Assembly (NCBI GenBank): GCA_964584815.1
Contig: CAZPBO010000010.1
Span: forward strand, 1 to 46,220
Reading direction: 5' to 3'
Origin: CAZPBO01 sp964584815
GTDB lineage: Bacteria; Planctomycetota; SKW154
Length of the DNA stretch: 46,220 bases
The position numbers and the translations under genes were made by a program. Positions within the stretch are counted from its first letter, which is position 1. The number at the start of each line of letters is the position of its first letter. Below are positions 8,446 to 16,922 of the stretch, piece after piece. The notes beneath the pieces were generated by a model, which saw only the letters and a list, made by a program, of their open reading frames with translations, was not told the origin of the DNA and made no database searches.

Positions 8446-10761
8446 TCACAGGCGAATGGACATCTGAACAAGAACTGTGCGCGGTGGTGTTCTGGAATAT
8501 TCTATGAAGCGGTCATTTAGAAGATTTTCAATCGTCAGATAGAGCCAGATATTGCTGCCGCATTTATAGCCGAATCGGAAATCAAGGTTGAAGAAGGGTT
8601 CAAATGTCTGGGGAACACCTTGAGCGGTGTCGGAATTGTCATCGCGGAGATAGATTTTACCGTAGAATCTGCCGGTGAGCGCGGCGGTAATTTTGCGCCA
8701 ACGCACCTCAAACCCGAAATTGTAAGTGTAACGCGGCACATATGTGACGCGCTTGCCTTCGGTTTCGGGTTTTGCGGGGTTGTCCGTAATGCGGGCGTAA
8801 ACATCAGTGAAGTTGAACCAAATCTTAAAAGTCTTTCCGAAGTCCTGCGCTATTTCAAACTCATAGCCTTCGTTGCGTGCTTTGCCCGCATTGGTTCTGC
8901 GGTTATGCTTTGGCGCCACCGTCTCATAATATATCAGGTCTTCTATATTCATATTGAAATAAGCACCGGCAAAATGGGTCGCCCCAAACGGCAAAAGTTT
9001 TAGAGTCGTCAGGCGAAAACCCAATTCAATCCCCAACACTTTCTCCGGCTTCAGGTCAGGATTGCCTTCATAAATTGTTCCCCAGGAAGAACTCCAAGTG
9101 CGGTAGAGTTCGTATACAGACGGCGCGCGGAAAGCACCACCATATGAGCCGTAAAAACGCAACCCAGTTGTCGGCTTGAACAGGAAACTGAATTTGGGTG
9201 AGACCGCATCTGATGTTCTTGCAGGCTGTTTCGTAAAACCAGCCGTCTGGTCGTAGGTCTCCCCATCGTATGTGCGCCACCAGTCATACCGCAACGCCGG
9301 AACAACAACCCATTTCTCCGAAAGCGCAATTTCAAACTGCGTATAAAGCCCATAAAGGGCTGCTTTGCCCGACATTCGGCGCAAAACACCGCTCTTTGAG
9401 GAGGAGTAAAGCCAGTTGATGAGGGTGTAGGTTGTGGAACGAGCACGGTTTCTGTCATATGTCGCCCCGCAAATGAACCTGTGCCTTGCGCCTTTGCCGA
9501 AACGACGCATAAACTGCACCCCCGTCTCAAGCCCAAAAGATGGCGTTAGGTTGAAGTCCCCCTCGCCTGTGCCGTCCAACTTGGATTTTGAACTGCTGGG
9601 AGAGAACCAGTAATCTCGCAGCACATCAACCACCCCAACCCACGCCTTAAGGTTCGCCTCATCCGAGAAAAATGTCTTAAAGGAGAGCAAATGGAGCCAA
9701 AGCGTCTGTCCACCAGGTCCTTTAAGGAAATCGCCTTCGTGAAGGGTTATCTCTTTGTCGGTGCCGCCGTCGTTGAAGGTCACCTTGTAGCCTTGGGAAG
9801 GGTCACCACTGTAGACGATGTTGCCGGAAGCGTCGCGCAGGATGCTGGCGCGGTCGTTTGTGTAGTCATATCTGTATTCACTTCTGACTGTCTGGAGAGC
9901 AAGACGAGTTTTTTCGGTGGGCATCCAGACCGCGCGCAGGGAAAACGCCTGGTCAAACCAAGTGTTACGACCACCACGATGCCCCAAAATATAATAAGTC
10001 TTCTTTCCTGTTCTGTCGGTTGTGCGTATCCAACCCGTGACAGGGGTGCCGCTTGAACCATCTTTTGCGCTTTTGACCGCATATTCTGACTCATAGCCAT
10101 CTGTAGATTTTGTTTTGTAGCCGAGGCGGAAAGCAAGACGCCGCTTCACCGCCCAGAAACTGTAGCCGCCGTAAAGAAGCGTGGTGCCGAGATTGCCGCA
10201 AGTCAGAACCGCACGAACCGCAGGCTTGGGTGGTATCTGTTCAGGAACAACCTTCACCACCCCGCCCATCGCGTGTCCACCATACAGCGCCGAAAACGGT
10301 CCTTTTACCACCTCTATCCGCTTTATCTCATACGGAATCAACATATCCAGATACGGCACACCCGTATAACCTGTGTGTATGGGGATATCATCAAAAAGGC
10401 AAAGGGTGCGCTCCCGCCCTTTGAATCCCCTCAACTGCACACCAGCCAGAGAATCCATAAACCCTTTCGTGCGCCTGCGATAAAGCCCCGGCACAAACCG
10501 CAACCAGTCGTCCACCGTGGAAAAACCCAGCACCTCCGCCCGCTCTTTGTCCACAACAGCAGCGCTCGCAGGGATGTCCTCAAGCGGAAGTGGAGTTCTG
10601 GTCGCAGCCGTCACCAAACGCGGTTTAAGCCTCTCCACCTTCTCTTTCTTGGGTTTCGGAGGCGCAGCCTTTTTCCCCTCCTGCTCTTTCTGCTGCTGGG
10701 CAAGCACCACACCCGCAAGAAGGAAAACGCTGATAACGGCGATGAGTCGTAGCGATTTCAT
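8446..10761 (-). CDS. TonB-dependent outer-membrane receptor (cobalamin/haem type)
   Basis: A 771-residue receptor with a signal peptide (MKSLRLIAVISVFLLAG..LAQ), a Lys/Pro-rich spacer, a TonB-box-like stretch LVTAATRTPL, and a plug domain with VQLRGF, DDIPIH and IKRIEVVKGPFSALYGGHA. The beta-barrel follows, with GGAFRAPSVYELY and EGNPDLKPEK in its second half. These correspond to the FRAP and NPNL boxes described in haem receptors but also found in BtuB and siderophore receptors; I see no His between the two boxes. The C-terminus is a typical barrel end (VLVQMSIRL). It is the first gene of the import-chelatase locus and should bring a tetrapyrrole or metal chelate into the periplasm using TonB energy. 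No TonB/ExbBD genes are in the window. Confidence 0.92.
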   Translation of the reverse strand: MKSLRLIAVISVFLLAGVVLAQQQKEQEGKKAAPPKPKKEKVERLKPRLVTAATRTPLPLEDIPASAAVVDKERAEVLGFSTVDDWLRFVPGLYRRRTKGFMDSLAGVQLRGFKGRERTLCLFDDIPIHTGYTGVPYLDMLIPYEIKRIEVVKGPFSALYGGHAMGGVVKVVPEQIPPKPAVRAVLTCGNLGTTLLYGGYSFWAVKRRLAFRLGYKTKSTDGYESEYAVKSAKDGSSGTPVTGWIRTTDRTGKKTYYILGHRGGRNTWFDQAFSLRAVWMPTEKTRLALQTVRSEYRYDYTNDRASILRDASGNIVYSGDPSQGYKVTFNDGGTDKEITLHEGDFLKGPGGQTLWLHLLSFKTFFSDEANLKAWVGVVDVLRDYWFSPSSSKSKLDGTGEGDFNLTPSFGLETGVQFMRRFGKGARHRFICGATYDRNRARSTTYTLINWLYSSSKSGVLRRMSGKAALYGLYTQFEIALSEKWVVVPALRYDWWRTYDGETYDQTAGFTKQPARTSDAVSPKFSFLFKPTTGLRFYGSYGGAFRAPSVYELYRTWSSSWGTIYEGNPDLKPEKVLGIELGFRLTTLKLLPFGATHFAGAYFNMNIEDLIYYETVAPKHNRRTNAGKARNEGYEFEIAQDFGKTFKIWFNFTDVYARITDNPAKPETEGKRVTYVPRYTYNFGFEVRWRKITAALTGRFYGKIYLRDDNSDTAQGVPQTFEPFFNLDFRFGYKCGSNIWLYLTIENLLNDRFIEYSRTPPRTVLVQMSIRL

Positions 10762-10791
10762 AGGTCACCCCCCTATAATCACACAAAACAC

Positions 10792-10830
10792 GATAATATG
10801 TTATCTACACCGCCGCCAATGCAACAACAA
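10792..10830 (-). promoter_or_regulatory. Candidate promoter with overlapping AT-rich palindrome upstream of the TonB-receptor gene
   Basis: On the minus strand a weak -35 TTGTTG (10825-10830) lies 17 bp from a -10-like TAGATA (10802-10807). Overlapping the latter is the inverted repeat GATAA-4 nt-TTATC (10792-10805). Fur-type boxes have the same GATAA/TTATC half-sites but with 3 nt between them, so this is a Fur-like candidate only. No cobalamin riboswitch core (GCCACTG) is seen in the roughly 125-bp leader. Confidence 0.4.
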
Positions 10831-10888
10831 AAAAACCTTTTGACAGAAAATTCCCGTAAGGAGAGGAAATGCCCCAGTTTGCGCGCTA

Positions 10889-11683
10889 TTAGAACGAAAC
10901 TGTAACTCCGCAGAAAAAGCCTGTTGTCACCTCGTGGAATTTGAATCCCTCATTGGGGTCTTTGTCCTCATAGTCGGTGGATTGGGAGAGGAATCCTGCT
11001 TCGGCGGCGAATATGGGACCTGGGGCAAAACGGAGAGCAGCCTTTATGCGCAGGTAGCGTCCGACTTTCTGGTCTTTTTCGTTGTAAGCAATGAAGGCGA
11101 CGCTTGCTATGCCGCTCAACCAACGGATGCCTGGGATACGGGCGGTGACCTCAAGCATTGGGGCGGCAATCGGCATATAGGTGTCAATGGTGACGGTTTC
11201 TTGGCGTGGAGGCACCGCGAGGATGGTTCCCGTGCCACGCAAGATATACCGTGTCGCGCCAAGATAGACTCCCAGGTTTATCTTCACGACAGGCAGCGGT
11301 ATAAGGGGAGCGAGAACGCCAAGCCCGTATCGCTCCATTAAAAGACTTGAGTGGAATGATGTGCCGGCAAGAAAGACCTGGTCATCCACGACAATGTTTT
11401 GGCTTAAGGTTGTTGTGCCTTCAAAGAAGAGGGAGTGATATGAGAGTCTGCAAATGGCGAGTCCGAAGAAGGAGAGCCGTATATGGGCGCCGTAGGTTTC
11501 GGTGGTTGGGTCCCAGTTGAGGTCTGTGGGGGTAAGTTTGGTGCCTGTAAGACCTGATGCATCGGTGCGGAATTCCGCGTCAAGTGTCGGCTCCCACAAT
11601 ATCCCCTCAAGGGTCACTGTTTCAGGGGATGCAAGGCAAAGACCGCAGGCGAGAACTGCCACAAAACAGACAACGGTTCGCAT
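10889..11683 (-). CDS. Small outer-membrane beta-barrel-like protein, unknown function
   Basis: A 264-residue protein that I do not recognise as a named family. It has a Sec signal peptide (MRTVVCFVAVLACGLCLAS) and then alternating amphipathic strands rich in Gly, Thr and aromatic residues. It ends in a C-terminal Phe (CGVTVSF), as outer-membrane barrels do. The ribosome binding site AGGAGGAG is well placed before ATG 11683. It lies 56 bp downstream of proS and about 130 bp upstream of the TonB receptor gene on the same strand, so it may be a tail of the gmk-proS unit. An outer-membrane porin-like or structural role is an inference from shape only. Confidence 0.7.
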   Translation of the reverse strand: MRTVVCFVAVLACGLCLASPETVTLEGILWEPTLDAEFRTDASGLTGTKLTPTDLNWDPTTETYGAHIRLSFFGLAICRLSYHSLFFEGTTTLSQNIVVDDQVFLAGTSFHSSLLMERYGLGVLAPLIPLPVVKINLGVYLGATRYILRGTGTILAVPPRQETVTIDTYMPIAAPMLEVTARIPGIRWLSGIASVAFIAYNEKDQKVGRYLRIKAALRFAPGPIFAAEAGFLSQSTDYEDKDPNEGFKFHEVTTGFFCGVTVSF

Positions 11684-11739
11684 TGTTGCTCCTCCTGCAA
11701 AGCGCTTTTATCTTACAGACGCACTTTGAGGCTCAAAAA

Positions 11740-13203
11740 TCAATACGCTTTTGCAAAAGGCACAATCCATTTTGCGGGTTTTCCACAGGCGATGCATTTG
11801 GTATCTGAAGAGGGTTCTTTGGCGTCAAAGGGGATACAGCGCACGGTTGCTTTTGTCTGTTCCTGAACAGTATTTTCGCACTGAACGGAGCCGCACCACG
11901 GTGCGAAGACAAAGCCGCCTTGGGAGTCAACGATTTCGCCGAGGGTGTGTATGTCGTCGGCGGAAGAGGTTTTTGAGTTGAGGAAGCGTTTTGCGCGCTC
12001 ATACAGGGCGTTCTGCATTGCGTTGAGGTGGTGTTCAACGGTTTGTGTGAGTGCGGATTGTGGGAATTTGAGTTTTGAGGGGTCATCGCGGCGGACGAGG
12101 ACGAACTGCGATGCTTCAATGTCACGGGGACCGATTTCAACGCGTAGTGGCACGCCGCGCAACTCCCACTCCGCGAACTTCCAGCCGGGTTTGAACTGGT
12201 CGCGGTCGTCAAGGACAACGGCGCTTTGTCCGAAGCGTTCAGCGAGGGCGGAGTGCAATTTGTGTGCTGCCGACAGCACCTTCTCCTTCTCGTCAGACTT
12301 ATATATGGGAATTATAACGCATTTCACAGGGGCGATTCTTGGCGGCAGAACAAGCCCTTTGTTGTCGGAGTGCGCCATAATGACGGCACCTATAAGGCGC
12401 GTGGAGACACCCCAGGATGTCTGCCAGACATAACGGAGGTTGCCGTCCTTATCTTGGAATCTGACTCCGAAAGCGTGGGCAAAATTCTGTCCCAAATCGT
12501 GGCTTGTGCCCATCTGCAACGCTCTGCCGTCCTGCATCAGCGCCTCAAGGGTGTAGGTGGTGACAGCGCCAGCAAATTTCTGCCCTTCACTTTTGCGTCC
12601 TGAAAGCACAGGTATTGCGAGGTGGTTTTCCACAAAATCTTTATAGACATCGTTGAGAATCATCAGACACTCTTTGAGGGCTTCTTCGTGGGTGGCGTGG
12701 GCGGTGTGTCCTTCCTGCCAGAGGAACTCCAGTGTGCGCAGGAAAAGGCGCGTTCTGAGTTCCCAGCGAACGATGTTTGCCCACTGGTTGAGCAGAAGTG
12801 GCAGGTCACGCCAGGATTGTATCCATTTGGCAAACATTTTATACATAATGGTTTCGCTTGTGGGTCGCACATAGAGAGGCTCTTCAAGTTTTTTGCCGCC
12901 GCCATAGGTCACCACCGCACATTCGGGCGCAAACCCTTCCACATGCTCGGCTTCCTTCTGAAGCAGTGATTGTGGAATGAACAACGGGAAGTAGGCGTTT
13001 TGATGGTAGCGCCCACCCACCCCACACGATTTTATGCGCCTGTCCAGTTCGTCCTTTATCGCCTCCCAGAGTGCATAGCCGTAGGGGCGGATGACCATGC
13101 AGCCGCGCACAGGAGCGTAGTCCGCCAGTTCAGCCTGCAGCACAATGTCGGTATACCACGCCGCATAATCCTGCTCCATAGGCGTTACGCCACGGTCAGA
13201 CAT
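11740..13203 (-). CDS. proS: Prolyl-tRNA synthetase, archaeal/eukaryotic type
   Basis: A 487-residue class II aminoacyl-tRNA synthetase that charges tRNA-Pro. The length and layout are those of the shorter archaeal/eukaryotic-like form (ProRS type 3) rather than the bacterial form of about 570 residues with an editing insert. Class II motifs are visible: YVRPTSETIMYKMFAKWI (motif 2 region), QWANIVRWELRTRLFLRTLEFLWQEGHTAH and the ALQMGTSHDLGQNFA block. The C-terminal zinc-binding extension has CENT.., a later CIACGKPAKW and ends in Tyr (PFAKAY), as in the archaeal family. The ribosome binding site AAGGAG precedes ATG 13203. It is preceded 10 bp upstream by the large repeat protein gene, suggesting co-transcription. 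Confidence 0.96.
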   Translation of the reverse strand: MSDRGVTPMEQDYAAWYTDIVLQAELADYAPVRGCMVIRPYGYALWEAIKDELDRRIKSCGVGGRYHQNAYFPLFIPQSLLQKEAEHVEGFAPECAVVTYGGGKKLEEPLYVRPTSETIMYKMFAKWIQSWRDLPLLLNQWANIVRWELRTRLFLRTLEFLWQEGHTAHATHEEALKECLMILNDVYKDFVENHLAIPVLSGRKSEGQKFAGAVTTYTLEALMQDGRALQMGTSHDLGQNFAHAFGVRFQDKDGNLRYVWQTSWGVSTRLIGAVIMAHSDNKGLVLPPRIAPVKCVIIPIYKSDEKEKVLSAAHKLHSALAERFGQSAVVLDDRDQFKPGWKFAEWELRGVPLRVEIGPRDIEASQFVLVRRDDPSKLKFPQSALTQTVEHHLNAMQNALYERAKRFLNSKTSSADDIHTLGEIVDSQGGFVFAPWCGSVQCENTVQEQTKATVRCIPFDAKEPSSDTKCIACGKPAKWIVPFAKAY

Positions 13204-13213
13204 CCGACTCTCC

Positions 13214-15772
13214 TTACCGCTTGGGGGTTTCTTTCACCTCTTCAATCTCCTTTATCTCCTCACGGGGAATCCTGACGCTGCCTCCTTTTGTTTTGAGGAC
13301 CACCGCATCTGGGGTTTCTTTAACAAGGAAGCCACGCCGAATGGAGCCGTCCTTGCAGATGATTTTGACGGGTTTACCTTCCGTTTTGGGTTTTTCGGCA
13401 CCGAGTCCGCCGAAACGGAAAAGCGGCGTGTTGAGAGTCAGAACCGAAAGCGCGGTGTCAAAGAGTCTGCCGCCACGGAAGCCGCTCCACGCAACAGAAG
13501 CGTCCCAGGAACCGGCAAACTTGCCTTCTGTTATCTGCAGGTCAAGGAGCGCCCGCATTGTCGGCGCCCAAAACAGCCGGAATCTGCTTCCCTGATACCA
13601 CATAAGGTGCGTTGCGAAGAACCAATATAGGTGGTTTCTGTCGTCTTTGCGCGGCTTGACGGTGTCAATGAAGTTGACCGACTTTTTCAGGTTCAGATTT
13701 GTAAAATCGCCTGTGGTGATGAGACGGGCGAAGGCTGCGGCTGCCGTTCTTATCAGCATCTCCTGAAACTCAAGGGATGTTCTCTCAACGACGCCTTGTT
13801 TGGGTTTTCTGTAGCCGAGCCGTCCGCGGCTGTCTATGCGCTCATCAAAGACTCGCAGCGCATTCTCATAGCCGCTCCAGTTGAGGAGCGTAGGCTCATA
13901 CCGCCGCGCTGCAGAAAGGGCGAGCAGCATCCACGCTGTCAGCATCGTATCATCGCTTGCATCGGCATCTGACCGCTTCCAGCCTTTACCTGGCGTTCTT
14001 ATCTTGAGCGCGAACTCAACCGCTTTGCGTAGGATGGCTTTGACATCAGGGTCGCGGGTGGTGCCGTAGAGTTCGGCGAGATAGAGGGTTGCGAGGGCGT
14101 GGCTGAAACGGCGCGAGGGGAGTTTGCCCGAGCCTATATAGCCGTCATCTCGCTGACGCGACTTGAGCCACTGCAGACCCGCCGACACCACCTTATAGAA
14201 CTTCCCCGATTTATGGGTGTTGCCTTCGGTGAGGAAGGCGAGGAGGACGGCGGCGGTGACGGCTTCTGGTTCGGCGGCGCTGGGTCCCCGCACCTCAGGA
14301 GTCCAGTAACCTTTTTCGTTCTGGGCGGAGGCGAGGAATTTGAGAGCGCGGTCAACAGCGGCAAAGATTTTCTTCTTCTGTGCAGCGTTACCCTCAAGGA
14401 GGAGGGCTCTTGCGGAGCGTGAGGCGAACCTGACCCAAAGTTTTGCGGCTTTTAGCGCTTTTTCTTTGAGCGCGGCGGCGCTCTTGGCTGCCTCCGCAAA
14501 CCTGTAGCACCAGACCAACTCTTCGCACAACGCCAGTGCCCGCTGCCCCTCCCCTTTCTTCAACGCCTCCTGCGCCGCCTTCAAAAGGCGCCTTGCCGCC
14601 CCCTCATACGACTCCACCTCTTGTTCCGCCACTCGCACCAGTCTCCGCCAGAACGGCTCTTTCGTTTTGTCCTTAAGAAGGGCGAGCGATTTGCGCGCGT
14701 TTTCAAGGTCGCCTGCGGCTCGGTACTCCAGCGCACGCCTATAATGCGCCACCAAGTCAAGTTCGTCCTCAACCTTCCGTCCTAACCCCTCCTTTCCTGA
14801 CAGTTTCTTATAGAGTTCCTTGGCAGCATCAAATTGATGTTTCTCCACCAGCGCCCGTGCCTGCTCAAGGAGCAGCATCCCTTCAATGCGCTCACCAAGC
14901 GCCTTTATCCCGGCGGCGTTCTTCTTCACAAACTCGGTATCGCCGAACTCCTCCTGCAGGCGTTTCAGCGCCATCCTCGCCGCCTCATATTTGGTCGCCT
15001 TCACAAGGGCAAGAACATCAGCGTATGCCTTTTTGGCGCGCTCCTGCCGCACCATCTTCTCTCGCTCCCTGCGCGCTTTCTCCTGCTGCCGTTTCTTGAG
15101 CGCTTTCCTTGCCACACTCAAACGCTCTTTAACCACTGCCTCATCAAGTGTGACAACCTCAAGTTGGAGGGTTATGGCGTTGCGCTTGCCCATATGAGCG
15201 CCGACGACGGAGTCCGCCACAAGCAGCGGCGCATCAAGGATGCCCTCCTCTTTGGCAGCAATCGCCTCTTTTATGAAGTAAGCATAGCGCCCTTTGGCGC
15301 ACCCCAACTGCTCATCCTTTAAGAGTCCTGCTCTGACCAGAGCGGAGAGGTCCTGTGGAAAGTGCTTAAACTTCTCTTTGTATTTTCGCAGCGCCGACGC
15401 CACCTCGCTCATTCGGCGCAGGCACTCTTCCGCGCTCTTCTTTTCTGGTGAGACAGAGACAACGGGGGTCTTTGGGGGATGAGTTGGCGGCGGTTTGGGT
15501 TGATGACTTGGCTTGCGCGTTGCCCAGAAAATGGCACCGGCAACAACAACTCCCACCACAATCACAACCGCCATCGCCTCAACACCTGTCAGAATGCGCC
15601 TGGATGGTGTTGGAGGCGGCGGTGGAGGCAGGTGATGCACATCCGCACCCCCCAATGCCGCCGGAACAAAGACCTCCCCCCCACATTTGGGGCATTTAAC
15701 AGCCCGCGACTCCTCACTCGGCGTCACCTTAAACGCATTCCCACAATTGCCGCATCTTACCTCCATCTCCAT
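13214..15772 (-). CDS. Zinc-ribbon/TM/coiled-coil protein with toroid-repeat and C-terminal SH3-like domain
   Basis: A protein of about 852 residues of unknown function with a modular layout. An N-terminal zinc ribbon (CGNCG...CPKCGG, MJ0042-like) is followed by a Pro-rich stretch and one membrane helix (MAVVIVVGVVVAGAIFW). Next comes a segment resembling the C-terminal part of pseudopilins (ALRKYKEKFKHFPQDLSALV), and then a charged coiled coil with TPR-like helices (about 230-470). The section of about 480-790 looks like alpha/alpha-toroid repeats of the prenyltransferase/squalene-cyclase fold (KFLASAQNEKGYWTPE, GLQWLKSRQRDDGYIG). A small basic C-terminal domain (KIICKDGSIRRGFLVKETPD, then an Ile-Pro-Glu-Glu-Ile motif) completes it. 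Start: ATG 15772 is spaced eight bases from GGAG; the open frame goes back to 15790. This architecture is familiar in planctomycetal genomes. No enzymatic residues can be named. Confidence 0.8.
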   Translation of the reverse strand: MEMEVRCGNCGNAFKVTPSEESRAVKCPKCGGEVFVPAALGGADVHHLPPPPPPTPSRRILTGVEAMAVVIVVGVVVAGAIFWATRKPSHQPKPPPTHPPKTPVVSVSPEKKSAEECLRRMSEVASALRKYKEKFKHFPQDLSALVRAGLLKDEQLGCAKGRYAYFIKEAIAAKEEGILDAPLLVADSVVGAHMGKRNAITLQLEVVTLDEAVVKERLSVARKALKKRQQEKARREREKMVRQERAKKAYADVLALVKATKYEAARMALKRLQEEFGDTEFVKKNAAGIKALGERIEGMLLLEQARALVEKHQFDAAKELYKKLSGKEGLGRKVEDELDLVAHYRRALEYRAAGDLENARKSLALLKDKTKEPFWRRLVRVAEQEVESYEGAARRLLKAAQEALKKGEGQRALALCEELVWCYRFAEAAKSAAALKEKALKAAKLWVRFASRSARALLLEGNAAQKKKIFAAVDRALKFLASAQNEKGYWTPEVRGPSAAEPEAVTAAVLLAFLTEGNTHKSGKFYKVVSAGLQWLKSRQRDDGYIGSGKLPSRRFSHALATLYLAELYGTTRDPDVKAILRKAVEFALKIRTPGKGWKRSDADASDDTMLTAWMLLALSAARRYEPTLLNWSGYENALRVFDERIDSRGRLGYRKPKQGVVERTSLEFQEMLIRTAAAAFARLITTGDFTNLNLKKSVNFIDTVKPRKDDRNHLYWFFATHLMWYQGSRFRLFWAPTMRALLDLQITEGKFAGSWDASVAWSGFRGGRLFDTALSVLTLNTPLFRFGGLGAEKPKTEGKPVKIICKDGSIRRGFLVKETPDAVVLKTKGGSVRIPREEIKEIEEVKETPKR

Positions 15773-15824
15773 CGCCATCTCTCCACACAAGTCTCTGCCA
15801 TATTACAAAACAAGACCCCATCCG

Positions 15825-16388
15825 TCAAGCATCCTGCCTGTGGCGGACACATCCGCGCACTATGCGCTCAACCTCATCCACCGCCCGCTCAAGGTCGTCG
15901 TTTACCACCACAAAGTCAAACAACTCCTTTCTCGCCAACTCTTTCGCCGCCCGCTTAAGCCGCCGCTCCAACACATCCTCGCTTTCTGTCCCACGCTTCT
16001 GCAACCTCCTCCTCAACTCCTCAATACTCGGCGGCACTATCTGAATATAGACCCCCTTTATCCCCTTCTTGCGCAACTGCTCCACCCCGTCTATCTCAAT
16101 GTCAAGCAGAAGCACCTTACCGTCTTTCTGTGCCTTCTCAACCTCCGAAATAGGCGTTCCGTAAAGGTTCCCATAAACCTGCGCCCACTCAAGCATCACC
16201 CCATCCCTTATCATCTTCTCAAACTCTTCTCGGCTGACGAAATGGTAGTCAACACCGTCCTTTTCACCAGGTCGCGGCGGTCTTGTCGTAGCCGAAACCG
16301 AAAGACGCAAAAAACCAAGACGCTTAAGTATCCTCTTCACTATCGTTGTTTTGCCCACACCACTGGGACCAGAAATCACAACCACCAT
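15825..16388 (-). CDS. gmk: Guanylate kinase
   Basis: A 187-residue nucleoside monophosphate kinase converting GMP and ATP to GDP and ADP in the cytoplasm. The P-loop GPSGVGKTT is at residues 7-15. The GMP-binding segment SATTRPPRPGEKDGVDYHF includes the conserved Arg/Tyr residues, followed by EWAQVYGNLYGT and LLDIEIDG. Length and motifs are normal for the family. It heads the minus-strand run gmk - repeat protein - proS. The ribosome binding site at ATG 16388 is weak, but the next Met is too far inside the P-loop region to be the start. Confidence 0.96.
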   Translation of the reverse strand: MVVVISGPSGVGKTTIVKRILKRLGFLRLSVSATTRPPRPGEKDGVDYHFVSREEFEKMIRDGVMLEWAQVYGNLYGTPISEVEKAQKDGKVLLLDIEIDGVEQLRKKGIKGVYIQIVPPSIEELRRRLQKRGTESEDVLERRLKRAAKELARKELFDFVVVNDDLERAVDEVERIVRGCVRHRQDA

Positions 16389-16445
16389 ACCATATCGCCC
16401 AAAGAACGGATAAAATTATGTCAGAAAGCGGAAGGAGATGCCACT

Positions 16446-16922
16446 CTGATTGAGAAACTGCGTCGTAGTGTGGAGGCGATTCGGGAGTTGAAGGCACGGT
16501 TCGGCGCCTTCCTTGAACAGGTGTGCACCCAACTCACCGAAAGCGCAGGTTTTGACTGGGCAGGAGTCTACTGGCTGCGTCGGGGAAGGTTGGAACTTGT
16601 TGCCTTAAGTGGGGAGTATGGTATGAAGATGCGGCTTGAGGTGGGGGAAGGGGTTGCGGGGAAGGCAGCGCAAAAAGGGGAGCCTGTATGCGCTGAAACC
16701 CTCGGCGACTTATGGGGCAAAAAGCGCGGCGGCACCTGTATTGCGGTGCCGATAGAAGTAGAGAGGCGGGTCGTAGGCGTTCTGGCAGCCGGTCTTGTAG
16801 GAGAAAGGGAAATATGGGGTGATGTGGAGGGGGTCTTTAAGACAATATCTGAAGAGATAGGGCGGCGCTACAGAATAGCGCAAAGCCGCGGTGGACAGCA
16901 GAAAAAGAGAGGGGAGGTGTGA
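16446..16922 (+). CDS. GAF-domain protein with an unclear start
   Basis: The coding frame reads through a GAF-like domain (FDWAGVYWLRRGRLELVAL, then VGEGVAGKAAQKGEPVCAET and CIAVPIEVERRVVGVLAAG) and ends at a TGA that overlaps the lepA ATG (TGATG), so it is coupled to lepA. There is no in-frame ATG after the gmk-antisense part. A good ribosome binding site (GGAAGGAG, 16430-16437) sits eight bases before an in-frame CTG at 16446; a GTG follows at 16470. ATG codons at 16418 and 16438 are in another frame that stops at 16451, so a one-base sequencing or real frameshift near 16440 is possible. GAF domains bind small molecules or mediate redox sensing; Cys residues are present but the free-Met-R-sulfoxide reductase pattern is not clearly met. 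Function unknown. Confidence 0.75.
   Translation: MIEKLRRSVEAIRELKARFGAFLEQVCTQLTESAGFDWAGVYWLRRGRLELVALSGEYGMKMRLEVGEGVAGKAAQKGEPVCAETLGDLWGKKRGGTCIAVPIEVERRVVGVLAAGLVGEREIWGDVEGVFKTISEEIGRRYRIAQSRGGQQKKRGEV

Noticed and set aside
10762..10888. Possible cobalamin riboswitch upstream of the TonB receptor gene
   Set aside because: The leader is only about 125 bp and no GCCACTG core or paired flanks were seen on the minus strand.
15687..16437. Long plus-strand open frame ahead of the GAF gene, giving a 411-residue ORF
   Set aside because: The first 250 codons are antisense to gmk, rich in His/Pro/Arg as expected of a shadow frame, and have no ribosome binding site.
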